From Streptomyces sp. NBRC 110035 (GTDB taxonomy: Bacteria; Actinomycetota; Actinomycetes; Streptomycetales; Streptomycetaceae), in NCBI RefSeq assembly GCF_000829695.1, contig NZ_BBNN01000055.1:1-39588 (forward strand): a stretch of 39,588 nt of DNA. Direction: 5' to 3'. The notes under the pieces are model-generated. The model worked only from the letters and a program-made list of their open reading frames with translations. It had not been told where the DNA came from and did no database searches. Made by a program: the position numbers and the translations under genes. Positions 22,561 to 30,528 of the stretch are shown one piece after another (the stretch's first letter is position 1; every line of letters begins with the position of its first letter).

Positions 22561-23586
22561 TCAGCGCGCCGACAGGCTGGAGCGCCGGACGACGAGTTCC
22601 GGGCGCAGCACGACCCTGCGGTGTTCGTGGGGTGCGGCCGCGGCCTGGGTCTGCGTCTCCTCGATCAGCAGTTCCGCCGCCAGCGCGCCCATGGTGACGG
22701 CGGGCTGGCGTACGGAGGTGAGGGGGACGGCCGCGGCGGCGGCGAACTCGATGTCGTCGTAGCCCACGATCGCCAGATCGTCCGGGACACCGACCCCGGC
22801 CGCGTACATCGCCTGGAGCACTCCGAGGGCGAGCAGGTCGTTGGCGCAGAAGACGGCGGTGGGGCGGTCGGCGAGCCCGAGCAGCCGCGCGCCCGCGTCC
22901 CGCCCGGCGGCGACGTCGAGCCGCTCGGTGGGCAGTTCGCGCAGGGCCTGTGGGCCGAGTCCGGCCTCGGCGAGAGCGTTCAGCGCGCCGGTGCGCCGGT
23001 CCCTGACCTGGTTCAGGCCGGGCGGCCCGCTGACGTAGGCGATGGACCGGTGACCCGCGTCGACGAGGTGCCGCACGGCCAGCGCGCCACCGGCGACGTC
23101 GTCCACGGAGACCGAGCACTCGGTGGTGCCCTCCGCGACCCGGTCGACCAGGACGAAGGGGATGCCGTGCCGGCGGAAGGCCTCGATGTTGCGGCCGGTG
23201 GCGTCGGCCGGGGTGAGCAGCACGCCCCGTACCCGCTGCTCGGCGAAGAGGGAGAGGTAGTCGGCCTCCTCGCCGGCGTTCTGTGCGCTGTTGCAGACCA
23301 TCACGCCGAGGCCGGCCGCCCGCGCGGCGCGTTCGGCACCGCGCGCCACGTCGACGAAGAACGGGTTGCCCATGTCGAGGACGAGCAGGCCCATGATCCG
23401 GCTGCGGCCCGCGCGCAGCTGCCGTGCGGACTCGCTGCGGACGTAGCCGAGCCGGTCTATGGCGGACAGCACCCTGGTCCGGGTCTCGGCGGCGACCGTG
23501 TCCGGGCGGTTGATCACGTTGGAGACCGTGCCGACGGAGACTCCGGCGACGCGGGCGACGTCCTTGATACCCACCGACTGGGCCAT
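22561..23586 (-). CDS. LacI-family repressor, probable L-rhamnose regulator
   Basis: 341 residues. The N-terminal HTH is IKDVARVAGVSVGTVSNVIN with the hinge helix region SESARQLRAGRS. A periplasmic-binding-protein-like effector domain follows: IMGLLVLDMGNPFF, VDRVAEGT, AYVSGPPGLNQVRDR, FCANDLLALG and IVGYDDIEFAAAAAVPLTSV. The ATG at 23586 has GGAGG 10 nt upstream. Location directly downstream of the rhamnose uptake operon, plus two LacI-type palindromes at its divergent promoters (30286, 30452), makes it the likely repressor, released by L-rhamnose or a derivative. That pairing is inference. It may share the long leftward transcript, since no clear own promoter is seen. Confidence 0.92.
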   Translation of the reverse strand: MAQSVGIKDVARVAGVSVGTVSNVINRPDTVAAETRTRVLSAIDRLGYVRSESARQLRAGRSRIMGLLVLDMGNPFFVDVARGAERAARAAGLGVMVCNSAQNAGEEADYLSLFAEQRVRGVLLTPADATGRNIEAFRRHGIPFVLVDRVAEGTTECSVSVDDVAGGALAVRHLVDAGHRSIAYVSGPPGLNQVRDRRTGALNALAEAGLGPQALRELPTERLDVAAGRDAGARLLGLADRPTAVFCANDLLALGVLQAMYAAGVGVPDDLAIVGYDDIEFAAAAAVPLTSVRQPAVTMGALAAELLIEETQTQAAAAPHEHRRVVLRPELVVRRSSLSAR

Positions 23587-23711
23587 CGGGCAGGGACCTC
23601 CGAGGAGACGAGGGTGAAAGGCGAGGGGGCGGCCGGTGGTCGTTCACATTACCGGCCCGGCCGCCCCGCGATCGGCGGTGGGCGGGATGTGTGGACGGGG
23701 CCGGTCGGGGG

Positions 23712-25122
23712 TCAGATGGGCAGCCGGAAGTCGGTGACGTGGAGTGCCGACGGGGTGGTGCCGCTGGAGCGCTCCTGGTACATGACCGAGAGCACGCCGT
23801 CCTGCGCCGGCCGGGTCTCGTCGATCAGGACCTCACCGAAGGCGTTCAGGCCTGCGCCGTCGTACAACAGGGTCCAGTCGGTGTGGTCCGAGGCCGCGGA
23901 GGCGCCGGCGATCCGGCCGTAGGGGAGGATCGCCGGCGTTGTCGTACCGGTCCAGGAGCAGCCGGGTGCGCTGGCTGGAGTTCGGGGGGACGGGGATCTC
24001 GGTCTTGCGCCAGGTGCCGGAGGCGGTGCGGCGGACGTGGAAGGCGCGGCCGTTCGCGGTGCGGTCGGCGACGTAGTCGGTGGTGCACTGGCCGAAGCGG
24101 CCGGGGACGTAGCTGATGATCGCGTGCGGCCGGCCGGCGGAGTCGGTGGACTGGCTCTCCTGGTTCATCAGGGAGTGATCCGGGTTCAGCGGGTCGACAA
24201 CCAGGCCGGGGCCGGTGACCGAGACCCGATCGGCGGTGCCGGTGGTGGCGACGGCGGTGCCCGCGTCGTTGCGCCAGGTGCGGCCGCGGTCGTCGGAGTA
24301 GACGTAGCCGGTGTCGTGGTTGGTGATGCCGCCGGGGCTGCACACGACGGCTCCGTTCTGCTCCCGCCAGGTGAAGAAGGCGTGCAGGCGGCCTCTTCGG
24401 TCGTAGTCGATGCCGTGCAGGTACATGTTGCGGGCGGTGGAGGAGCCGTGCTCGCTGCGGTAGGTGCCGGTGGAGGCGGTCCACTCCCCCAGCACCGTCC
24501 AGCGGGTGCCGTCGTACTCGGCCAGCGCGTTGCGCCCGTTGCCCGAGACGCCGGCGCGGTAGCTGAGCTGGAGCCGGCCCTCGGGGGTGGAGACGAACTG
24601 CGGGTAGGTGAACTGCGGGGTGAGGGCGAGGCCGTCGAGCGTGGACTGCGGGGCGCCGAAACGGCTCGCGGTCCAGCTGGGACCGGAGGGGTCGTCCATG
24701 AGCCCGGCGGCGGACTTGACGTAGGTGAAGCCGTCGCTGTGGGAGTCCATGTGGAGGTGCAGGCGTCCGTCGGACCTCGAGACGCCCATGGAGATGACGT
24801 TGTGGGAGTCGTCGTAGCGGAGCGTGTGGCCGGTCCTGACGGTCTGCCAGGTGCTCGCGCCGAGGGTGCGGCGGCCGACGACGGCACTGCGGTCGGCGGT
24901 GTACCAGACGGCGTACTGGTGCCCCTTGTAGGTCAGCAGGCCGTTCTTCTGGAAGGAGTTGTTGTTGACCAGGCCGTCGTAGGACACGAAGTAGACGGCC
25001 CGGGCGTCGGGGGTGGTGCGGCCGGCCGGGGTGACCGACGGGCCGGGGGCGGCGGGCCCGCCGAGGGCGGGTCCGGTCACCGTGCCGAGTACGGCTCCGG
25101 CCAGCAGGGTGCGTCGTCTCAT
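23712..25122 (-). pseudogene. Secreted BNR-repeat (BNR_4-like) protein, frameshifted near its end
   Basis: About 470 residues if the frame is mended. The N-terminus MRRRTLLAGAVLGTVTG is a Tat-like signal peptide (RRxLL). A BNR-type beta-propeller follows, including FVSYDGLVNNNSFQKNG, HLHMDSHSDGFTYVKSAAG, GYVYSDDRGRTWRND and RTRLLLDRYDNA. Right after that, near 23931-23934, the reading frame slips: the uninterrupted frame becomes an Arg/Pro-rich junk tail stopping at 23833, while the frame offset by 2 nt continues sensibly (LPYGRIAGASAASDHTDW, VLSVMYQERSSGTTPS, ending FRLPI) to a TGA at 23712. BNR_4 proteins include ulvan-lyase-like and rhamnosidase-like (GH145) enzymes. Placement in a rhamnose operon suggests it releases rhamnose from a polysaccharide. 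It could be a real mutation or a sequencing error. Confidence 0.8.
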
Positions 25123-25150
25123 CTCGGGGCTCCTCGGGTGGGGTCCGTGG

Positions 25151-25471
25151 TCAGGCGAGGTGGAAGACTTCGGTGAGCGGTTTCATCGCCTCGTCCGGGC
25201 GGGCGCCGTCGAGGGTCCCGAAGAGGGGGGCCATCTCCGCCTGCCAGCGCGCGTTGACGTCGGTGGCCTCCATGGCGGAGCGGGCGGCCTCGAAGTCCGG
25301 GGTCTCGAGGTAGCCGACGAGCAGGCCGTCGTCGCGCAGGAAGAGGGAGTAGTTGTGCCAGCCGGTGGCCGAGAGCGCCTCGCGCATCTCGGGCCACACG
25401 GCGGCGTGGCGTTCGCGGTACTCGGCGATCCGGTCCTGGCGGACCTTGAGCAGGAAACAGACGCGCTGCAT
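25151..25471 (-). CDS. rhaM: L-rhamnose mutarotase
   Basis: 106 residues, the standard family length. It interconverts alpha and beta anomers of L-rhamnose so that the isomerase receives its preferred form. It begins MQRVCFLLKVRQDRIAEYRE and contains VWPEMREALSATGWHNYSLF, GYLETPDFEAARS and TEVFHLA, with the conserved His/Tyr of RhaM in RHAAVW and the W-H-N-Y segment. The ATG at 25471 has GAGGAG 9 nt upstream. It follows the binding-protein gene after 51 nt and precedes the BNR gene by 28 nt, all leftward, consistent with one operon. Confidence 0.93.
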   Translation of the reverse strand: MQRVCFLLKVRQDRIAEYRERHAAVWPEMREALSATGWHNYSLFLRDDGLLVGYLETPDFEAARSAMEATDVNARWQAEMAPLFGTLDGARPDEAMKPLTEVFHLA

Positions 25472-25522
25472 GAAGTACCGCTCCTCAGATACGAGTTGAT
25501 GAGACTACGAGCTGACGGAAGA

Positions 25523-26608
25523 TCAGAAGTCGAACTGGTCGATGTTCCCGGCGTTGAAGACGGTGGGCTTGCCGAGGTTGATCACGCCGTCCTTGCCGAT
25601 GGTGTACTCGCCCATCGCGCCGGCTTCGAAGGTCTCGCCCTCCTTGCCGGTGATCTGGCCGGAGGACAGGGCGACGGCGGTGCGCGCGGCGAGTTCGCCG
25701 AGCTTGGCCGGGTCCCACAGCTCGAACGCCTCGACGGTGCCGTTCTTGACGTACTTGCGCATGTCGTTGGGGGTGCCGAGGCCGGTCAGCCTGACCTTGC
25801 CCTTGTACTTGGAGCCGGACAGGTACTGGGCGGCCGCCTTGATGCCGACCGTGGTCGGAGAGATGATCCCCTTCAGGTTCGGGTACTCCTGGAGCAGGCC
25901 CTGGGTCTGCTGGAAGGACTGCTGGGCGTCGTCGTTGCCGTAGGCGACCTTGACCAGCTTGATGTCCTTGTACTTGGGGTCCTTCAGTTCGTCCTTCATG
26001 AACTCGATCCAGGCGTTCTGGTTCGTCGCGGTCTGTGCGGCGGACAGGATCGCGATCTCGCCCTTGTAGTCGATCTGTTCGGCGAGCAGTTGGACCTCGG
26101 TGCGGCCCAGGTCCTCGCCGCTGGCCTGCGAGACGAAGGCGTTGCGGCAGTCGGCCGTGGTGTCGGAGTCGTAGGTGACGACCTTGATGCCGTTCTTCAT
26201 GGCCTGCTTGAGCGCCGTGCACAGCGCTCCGGGGTCCTGCGCGGAGACGGCCATGGCGTCGACCTGCTGCTGGGTGAGCGTGTTGACGTAGGAGACCTGG
26301 CCGGCGGTGTCGGTCGCGCTGGAGGGACCGACCTCCTTGTAGCTGGAGCCGAGTTCCTTCAGCGCCTTCTCGCCGCCCTTGTCGGCGCTGGTGAAGTAGG
26401 GGTTGTTGACCTGCTTGGGCAGGAAGCCGACGGTCAGGCCCTTCTTGGTGGGCGCGTCGGGGTCGGCCTTGTCGGCCGTGGCCGCCGGACCACCGCCCTC
26501 GTTCCTGACGTCGTCCTTGGTGGTGCCGCCGCAGGCGGTGGCGGCCAGGGCGAGGGAGGTGACGGCGGCCAGGGCCGCACAGGTCCGGCGGAGGGAGGAC
26601 TTGCGCAT
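25523..26608 (-). CDS. rhaS: Rhamnose ABC transporter, substrate-binding lipoprotein
   Basis: 361 residues. The N-terminus is a lipoprotein signal: a basic start, a hydrophobic stretch, then LAATACGG with the lipobox Cys near residue 26. The mature part is a CUT2-type periplasmic binding protein: VGFLPKQVNNPYFTSADKGG, VDAMAVSAQDPGAL, VVTYDSDTTADCRNAF and VRLTGLGTPNDMRKYV. This fold binds monosaccharides outside the membrane and delivers them to the RhaPQT transporter. The ATG at 26608 follows AAGGAAC. It is the fourth gene of the leftward rhamnose operon. Rhamnose specificity rests on the surrounding isomerase, kinase, aldolase and mutarotase genes. Confidence 0.93.
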   Translation of the reverse strand: MRKSSLRRTCAALAAVTSLALAATACGGTTKDDVRNEGGGPAATADKADPDAPTKKGLTVGFLPKQVNNPYFTSADKGGEKALKELGSSYKEVGPSSATDTAGQVSYVNTLTQQQVDAMAVSAQDPGALCTALKQAMKNGIKVVTYDSDTTADCRNAFVSQASGEDLGRTEVQLLAEQIDYKGEIAILSAAQTATNQNAWIEFMKDELKDPKYKDIKLVKVAYGNDDAQQSFQQTQGLLQEYPNLKGIISPTTVGIKAAAQYLSGSKYKGKVRLTGLGTPNDMRKYVKNGTVEAFELWDPAKLGELAARTAVALSSGQITGKEGETFEAGAMGEYTIGKDGVINLGKPTVFNAGNIDQFDF

Positions 26609-26661
26609 GGTGGGTTCCTTACGGGCGGGAAGGGCGGGCGACGTGGACGGGCGAGGAGGAT

Positions 26662-27693
26662 TCACGGAGCCGGGGCGGGTGCCTCGGGCACCGGTGGCGG
26701 TGCGGCCCTGCGCCCGGCGCGCGCGGCGGAGATCTGGCGTGCGACGCGCGGGCCGAGCACGGAGACGACGAGCAGGACGCCGGTGACGACGATCTGCGAC
26801 TGGGCGGAGACGTTGACGAGGCTCATGACGTTCTGCAGCGCGCCGAGCAGGAAGACGCCCGCGATCGCGCCGCCGAGGGTGCCCTTGCCGCCGTCGAAGT
26901 CGATACCGCCGAGCAGTACGGCGGCGACGACGGAGAGTTCGAGGCCGGTGGCGTTGTCGTAGCGGGCGCTGGCGTAGTGCAGGGCCCAGAAGACTCCGGT
27001 GAGGGAGGCCATCAGGCCGGTCAGGGTGAACAGGATCAGCTTCTGCCGCCTGACCCGGATGCCGGCGAAGCGCGCGGCCTCCTCGCTGGCGCCGATCGCG
27101 AACAGCGAGCGTCCGAACGGGGTGGCGTGCAGCGCGACCACGGCGATCGCGAGCAGCACCAGGAACGGCAGCAGCGCGTACGGGACGAAGGTGTCGCCGA
27201 TGCGTCCGGCGGCGAAGTCCAGGTACTGCGCGGGGAAGTCGGTCACCGCGTCGGAGCCGAGCACGATCTGCGCGATGCCCCGGTAGGCGGCGAGGGTGCC
27301 GATGGTGACGGCGAGGGAGGGCAGTCCGAGCCGGGTGACGAGCAGGCCGTTGACCAGGCCGCAGACGACGCCGATGAGCAGGCAGACCGGGATGATCGCC
27401 TCGATGGTCATGCCCTGGTTCCACAGGGCGCCCATGACCGCCCCGGACAGGCCGGCGGTGGAGGCGACGGAGAGGTCGATCTCGCCGGAGACCACGAGCA
27501 GCGTCATGGGCAGGGCGATCAGCGCGATCGGCAGGGTGTTGCCGATCAGGAAGGACAGGTTGAGGGCGTTGCCGAAGCCGTCGACGGTGGCGAAGGACAG
27601 CAGCAGGACCACGACGAGCAGGGCGCCCACGACCGTGTCCCACCGCACGGAGGGGGACCGGCGGACGGCACGCGCGCGAGCGGAGTCAGCCAT
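26662..27693 (-). CDS. rhaQ: Rhamnose ABC transporter permease
   Basis: 343 residues, a CUT2-family (RbsC-like) sugar permease with about 8-10 membrane helices. The signature regions are VVSGEIDLSVASTAGLSGAV, LPSLAVTIGTLAAYRGI, and EEAARFAGIRVRRQKLILF, the cytoplasmic loop that meets the ATPase. The short C-terminal tail is Pro/Ala-rich. The ATG at 27693 overlaps the end of the other permease gene by 8 nt, so the two are translationally coupled and form a heterodimeric channel. Confidence 0.93.
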   Translation of the reverse strand: MADSARARAVRRSPSVRWDTVVGALLVVVLLLSFATVDGFGNALNLSFLIGNTLPIALIALPMTLLVVSGEIDLSVASTAGLSGAVMGALWNQGMTIEAIIPVCLLIGVVCGLVNGLLVTRLGLPSLAVTIGTLAAYRGIAQIVLGSDAVTDFPAQYLDFAAGRIGDTFVPYALLPFLVLLAIAVVALHATPFGRSLFAIGASEEAARFAGIRVRRQKLILFTLTGLMASLTGVFWALHYASARYDNATGLELSVVAAVLLGGIDFDGGKGTLGGAIAGVFLLGALQNVMSLVNVSAQSQIVVTGVLLVVSVLGPRVARQISAARAGRRAAPPPVPEAPAPAP

Positions 27694-28726
27694 GGCGGGC
27701 GTTCCTCTTCTTCAGGGCGGTGGCCACGCGCAGGGCGACGATCCGGTCGACCGCGATGGCGAGGATGAGCAGGATGCCGTTGATGGCGAGCACCCAGACG
27801 GAGCTGACGCCGAGGGCGGGCAGGACGCTGTTGACGGAGGTCAGCAGCAGCGCGCCGAGGGCGGCGCCGTAGACGCTGCCGGAGCCTCCGGTGAAGACCA
27901 CGCCGCCGACCACGACGGCGCTGACGACGGTGAGTTCGTAGCCGGTGCCGGTGCCGGAGTCGACGTTGCCGAACCGGGCGAGGTACAGCGCGCCCGCAAG
28001 GCCGGCGAGGGCGCCGCAGAAGGTGTAGGCGGCGAGGATCCGCTTGCGTACGGGGATGCCGGCGAGCCGGGCGGCCTCGGGGTTGGAGCCGAGTGCGTAC
28101 AGCTCGCGTCCGCTGCCGAAGTGCTTGAGGTAGTACGCCGTGGCCGCGAGCACCGCGAGGGCGATGAGCGCCAGGTAGGGCACGGCCGAGATGCCGCCGG
28201 AGCCGAAGTCGACGAATCCGGCGGGGAGGTCGGCGGCGGTGATCTGGCGGGAGCCGACCCAGATGGAGTCGATGCCGCGGATGATGTAGAGGGTGCCGAG
28301 GGTGACGACGAGCGCGGGCACCTGGCCGAGGCTGACGAGCAGTCCGTTGAGCAGTCCGAAGCCGATGCCCAGCAGCACCGCCAGCGCGACGGCGACGACC
28401 GGGTTCCCGCCGCCCTGGAGGTGGATCCCGGCGGCGAAGGCGGAGATGCCGAGCGTGGAACCGACGGACAGGTCGACGTTGCGGGTGATGACGACGAGGG
28501 CCTGGCCGGTGGCGACCAGGACCAGGATGGTCGCGTTCAGCAGCAGGTCCTTGACGCCCTGTTCGGACAGGAACTCGCTGTTGCCGGCCTGGGTGACCGC
28601 GATCATCACCAGGAAGACGAGCAGGATGGCGAGTTCGCGCACCGTGAACACGCGGTCGACCAGCCGGGTGCCGTCGGCCTTCGGCACCTCGGCGACGGGG
28701 GCTTCTTCGGGAGCGGCAACCGTCAT
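27686..28726 (-). CDS. rhaP: Rhamnose ABC transporter permease
   Basis: 346 residues, the second CUT2-type permease. It has the family regions VVITRNVDLSVGSTLGISAF, VPALVVTLGTLYIIRGID, NPEAARLAGIPVRKRILAAY and a set of hydrophobic helices to the end. The N-terminal 25 residues are polar and precede the first helix. The ATG at 28726 overlaps the ATPase stop in ATGA. Two permeases, one ATPase and one binding protein are exactly the set known for rhizobial RhaPQTS; which of the two is named P or Q is by order only. Confidence 0.93.
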   Translation of the reverse strand: MTVAAPEEAPVAEVPKADGTRLVDRVFTVRELAILLVFLVMIAVTQAGNSEFLSEQGVKDLLLNATILVLVATGQALVVITRNVDLSVGSTLGISAFAAGIHLQGGGNPVVAVALAVLLGIGFGLLNGLLVSLGQVPALVVTLGTLYIIRGIDSIWVGSRQITAADLPAGFVDFGSGGISAVPYLALIALAVLAATAYYLKHFGSGRELYALGSNPEAARLAGIPVRKRILAAYTFCGALAGLAGALYLARFGNVDSGTGTGYELTVVSAVVVGGVVFTGGSGSVYGAALGALLLTSVNSVLPALGVSSVWVLAINGILLILAIAVDRIVALRVATALKKRNARHG

Positions 28727-30240
28727 GCGGCGGCCCTCCCCGTGGCTGCGGCCATCACGGTTTCCTCGGTGGCGTCGGTGCGGGGGATCTCGGCGGTGAG
28801 GCGGCCCTCGTGCATCACCAGCACGCGGTCGGCCATGCCGAGGATCTCGGGCAGGTCGGAGGAGATCATCAGCACCGCGACGCCGTCGGCGGCGAGCTGG
28901 GAGAGCAGCCGGTGCACCTCGGCCTTGGTGCCGACGTCGATGCCCCGGGTCGGCTCGTCCACGATGAGTACCCTGGGGCCGGTGGCGAGCCACTTGGCGA
29001 GGACGACCTTCTGCTGGTTGCCGCCGGAGAGCGTGTTGACGGTGTCGGCGATCCGGGCGTACTTGACGTGCAGCTTGACGGCCCAGTCCAGGGAGCGGCT
29101 GCGTTCCGCGCCGCGGTCCATCAGGCCGGCACGGACGGTCGTACGCAGTCCGGTCAGGCCGATGTTGCGCTCGATGGACATGTCCATCACCAACCCCTGG
29201 GCGCGCCGGTCCTCGGGGACCAGGGCGAGGCCCGCGGCCATGGCGGTGGACGGGGCGCCGTTGGTGAGCGCACGTCCGTCGATCTCGACCTCGCCGGCGT
29301 CCCAGCGGTCGATGCCGAACACGGCGCGGGCCACCTCGGTGCGTCCGGCGCCCACGAGCCCGGCGAGGCCGACGATCTCGCCGCGGCGCACGTCGAAGGA
29401 GACGTCGGTGAAGACACCCTCGCGGGTCAGCCGGCGCACGCTCAGGGCGGTCTCGCCCGGTGTCACGTCCTGCTTGGGGTAGAGCTCCTCGAGGTCGCGG
29501 CCGACCATGCGGCGGACCAGGTCGTCCTCGGTCATGCCGTCCAGCGGCTCGCTGGAGATCCAGGCGCCGTCGCGGAGCGTGGTGACCCTCTGGCAGATCT
29601 CGAAGATCTCCTCCAGCCGGTGGGAGATGAACAGCACCGCGGCGCCCTGTTCGCGCAGGGTGCGCACGACGCCGAAGAGGCGGGCGACCTCGCTGCCGGT
29701 GAGGGCGGCGGTCGGCTCGTCCATGACCAGGACGCGGGCGTCGAAGGAGAGCGCCTTGGCGATCTCGACGATCTGCTGGTCGGCGATGGACAGGCCGCGG
29801 GCCGGGCGGTCGGGGTCGAGTTCGACGCCGAGCCGCCGCATCAGGGCGGCGGTCGCGGTGCGGGTGGCCTTGTGGTCGATCCGGCCGAGGGCACGCCGGG
29901 GCTGGCGGCCCATGTAGATGTTCTCGGCGATCGACAGGTCGGGGAAGAGCGTGGGCTCCTGGTAGATCACGGCGATCCCGGCGTCGCGGGCGTCGCCGGG
30001 CCCGTGGAAGAGGACGGGCGCGCCGTCGAGCAGCACGTGGCCGGCGTCCGGCCGGTGCACTCCGGCGAGCGTCTTGATGAGGGTCGACTTGCCGGCCCCG
30101 TTCTCCCCGGCGAGGGCGTGCACCTCGCCGGGGAACAGGTCCAGGGAGACGTCCCGCAGGGCGCGGACCGCGCCGAAGGACTTGGAGATGTCCCTCAGCG
30201 CGAGAACCGGGGCCGAACCCGTGTCGGACGGGTGGGTCAT
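28723..30240 (-). CDS. rhaT: Rhamnose ABC transporter, fused ATPase
   Basis: 505 residues, two ABC ATPase domains in one chain, as in RbsA/XylG. In the first half the Walker A is GENGAGKST, the signature LSIADQQ is degenerate, and Walker B is VLVMDEPTAAL. In the second half the P-loop-like GLVGAGRTEV is degenerate, the signature is LSGGNQQK, and Walker B is LIVDEPTRGID. Such pairing of one good and one bad site is normal for CUT2 ATPases. The ATG 30240 with GAGGAG upstream is the first gene of the leftward operon. A promoter (30312-30341) and operator (30286-30297) lie just upstream. Confidence 0.95.
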   Translation of the reverse strand: MTHPSDTGSAPVLALRDISKSFGAVRALRDVSLDLFPGEVHALAGENGAGKSTLIKTLAGVHRPDAGHVLLDGAPVLFHGPGDARDAGIAVIYQEPTLFPDLSIAENIYMGRQPRRALGRIDHKATRTATAALMRRLGVELDPDRPARGLSIADQQIVEIAKALSFDARVLVMDEPTAALTGSEVARLFGVVRTLREQGAAVLFISHRLEEIFEICQRVTTLRDGAWISSEPLDGMTEDDLVRRMVGRDLEELYPKQDVTPGETALSVRRLTREGVFTDVSFDVRRGEIVGLAGLVGAGRTEVARAVFGIDRWDAGEVEIDGRALTNGAPSTAMAAGLALVPEDRRAQGLVMDMSIERNIGLTGLRTTVRAGLMDRGAERSRSLDWAVKLHVKYARIADTVNTLSGGNQQKVVLAKWLATGPRVLIVDEPTRGIDVGTKAEVHRLLSQLAADGVAVLMISSDLPEILGMADRVLVMHEGRLTAEIPRTDATEETVMAAATGRAAA

Positions 30241-30285
30241 GAGGGCTCCTCGACGACGTCCGGCGGGGCGGCCCTCGCGGCGCCG

Positions 30286-30297
30286 TGAAAGGTTTCA
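30286..30297. promoter_or_regulatory. LacI-type operator, leftward rhamnose operon
   Basis: TGAAAGGTTTCA: perfect TGAAA/TTTCA arms around a GG centre. It sits 46 nt before the ATPase start and just downstream of the predicted minus-strand -10, a place where a bound repressor would block initiation. Confidence 0.7.
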
Positions 30298-30311
30298 ACT
30301 GGATTGCCGGG

Positions 30312-30341
30312 ACGTTAGGCGCGCGGCGCATGTCACGTCAA
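30312..30341 (-). promoter_or_regulatory. Sigma70-type promoter for the transport operon
   Basis: On the minus strand TTGACG (30336-30341), an 18-nt spacer and TAACGT (30312-30317). The boxes match TTGACA/TATAAT-like consensus well for Streptomyces. The expected start is near 30305, so the operator at 30286-30297 falls around +8 to +20. Confidence 0.65.
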
Positions 30342-30351
30342 TGGGTCCCGG

Positions 30352-30366
30352 TCGAAAAACTTTCGA
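30352..30366. repeat. Inverted repeat between the two rhamnose promoters
   Basis: TCGAAA and TTTCGA flank AAC. It lies midway between the divergent promoters and might be an auxiliary regulator site, but it differs from the TGAAA-type operators. Confidence 0.35.
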
Positions 30367-30415
30367 CAGCTTCAGGTCACACCCTGGTCACGGAGGACGG
30401 TCCCGGCCGAAGGGG

Positions 30416-30444
30416 TTGACACCCCTTCGAGGGCGCCATAACTT
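30416..30444 (+). promoter_or_regulatory. Sigma70-type promoter for the catabolic operon
   Basis: TTGACA (30416-30421), exactly 17 nt, TAACTT (30439-30444): a near-consensus promoter. The predicted start is about 30451, at the edge of the operator at 30452-30463. Confidence 0.75.
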
Positions 30445-30451
30445 CCCCTTC

Positions 30452-30463
30452 TGAATCGTTTCA
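30452..30463. promoter_or_regulatory. LacI-type operator, rightward rhamnose operon
   Basis: TGAATCGTTTCA differs by one base from the perfect LacI-family palindrome TGAAACGTTTCA. It covers the predicted +1 region, 66 nt before the isomerase start. The pair with 30286-30297 implies coordinated control of both operons. Confidence 0.75.
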
Positions 30464-30528
30464 CTCAACCTTTCAGGCAGCCGTTTTATTCAGTGGTCGA
30501 TACGACCCGATGTCACAGGAGCCCTGAC

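Noticed and set aside
19653..22697. Plus-strand open frame of over 1000 codons
   Set aside because: It is the antisense shadow of the pentapeptide, PIG-L and peptidase genes, all with clear motifs on the minus strand.
23587..23711. LacI operator for autoregulation upstream of the regulator gene
   Set aside because: Only separated half-sites (TGAAA and GTTCA) are present, with wrong spacing for a palindrome like those at 30286 and 30452.
27296..29482. Plus-strand open frame of 728 codons across the transporter genes
   Set aside because: It is antisense to the permease and ATPase genes; the sequence is low-complexity and shows no domain.
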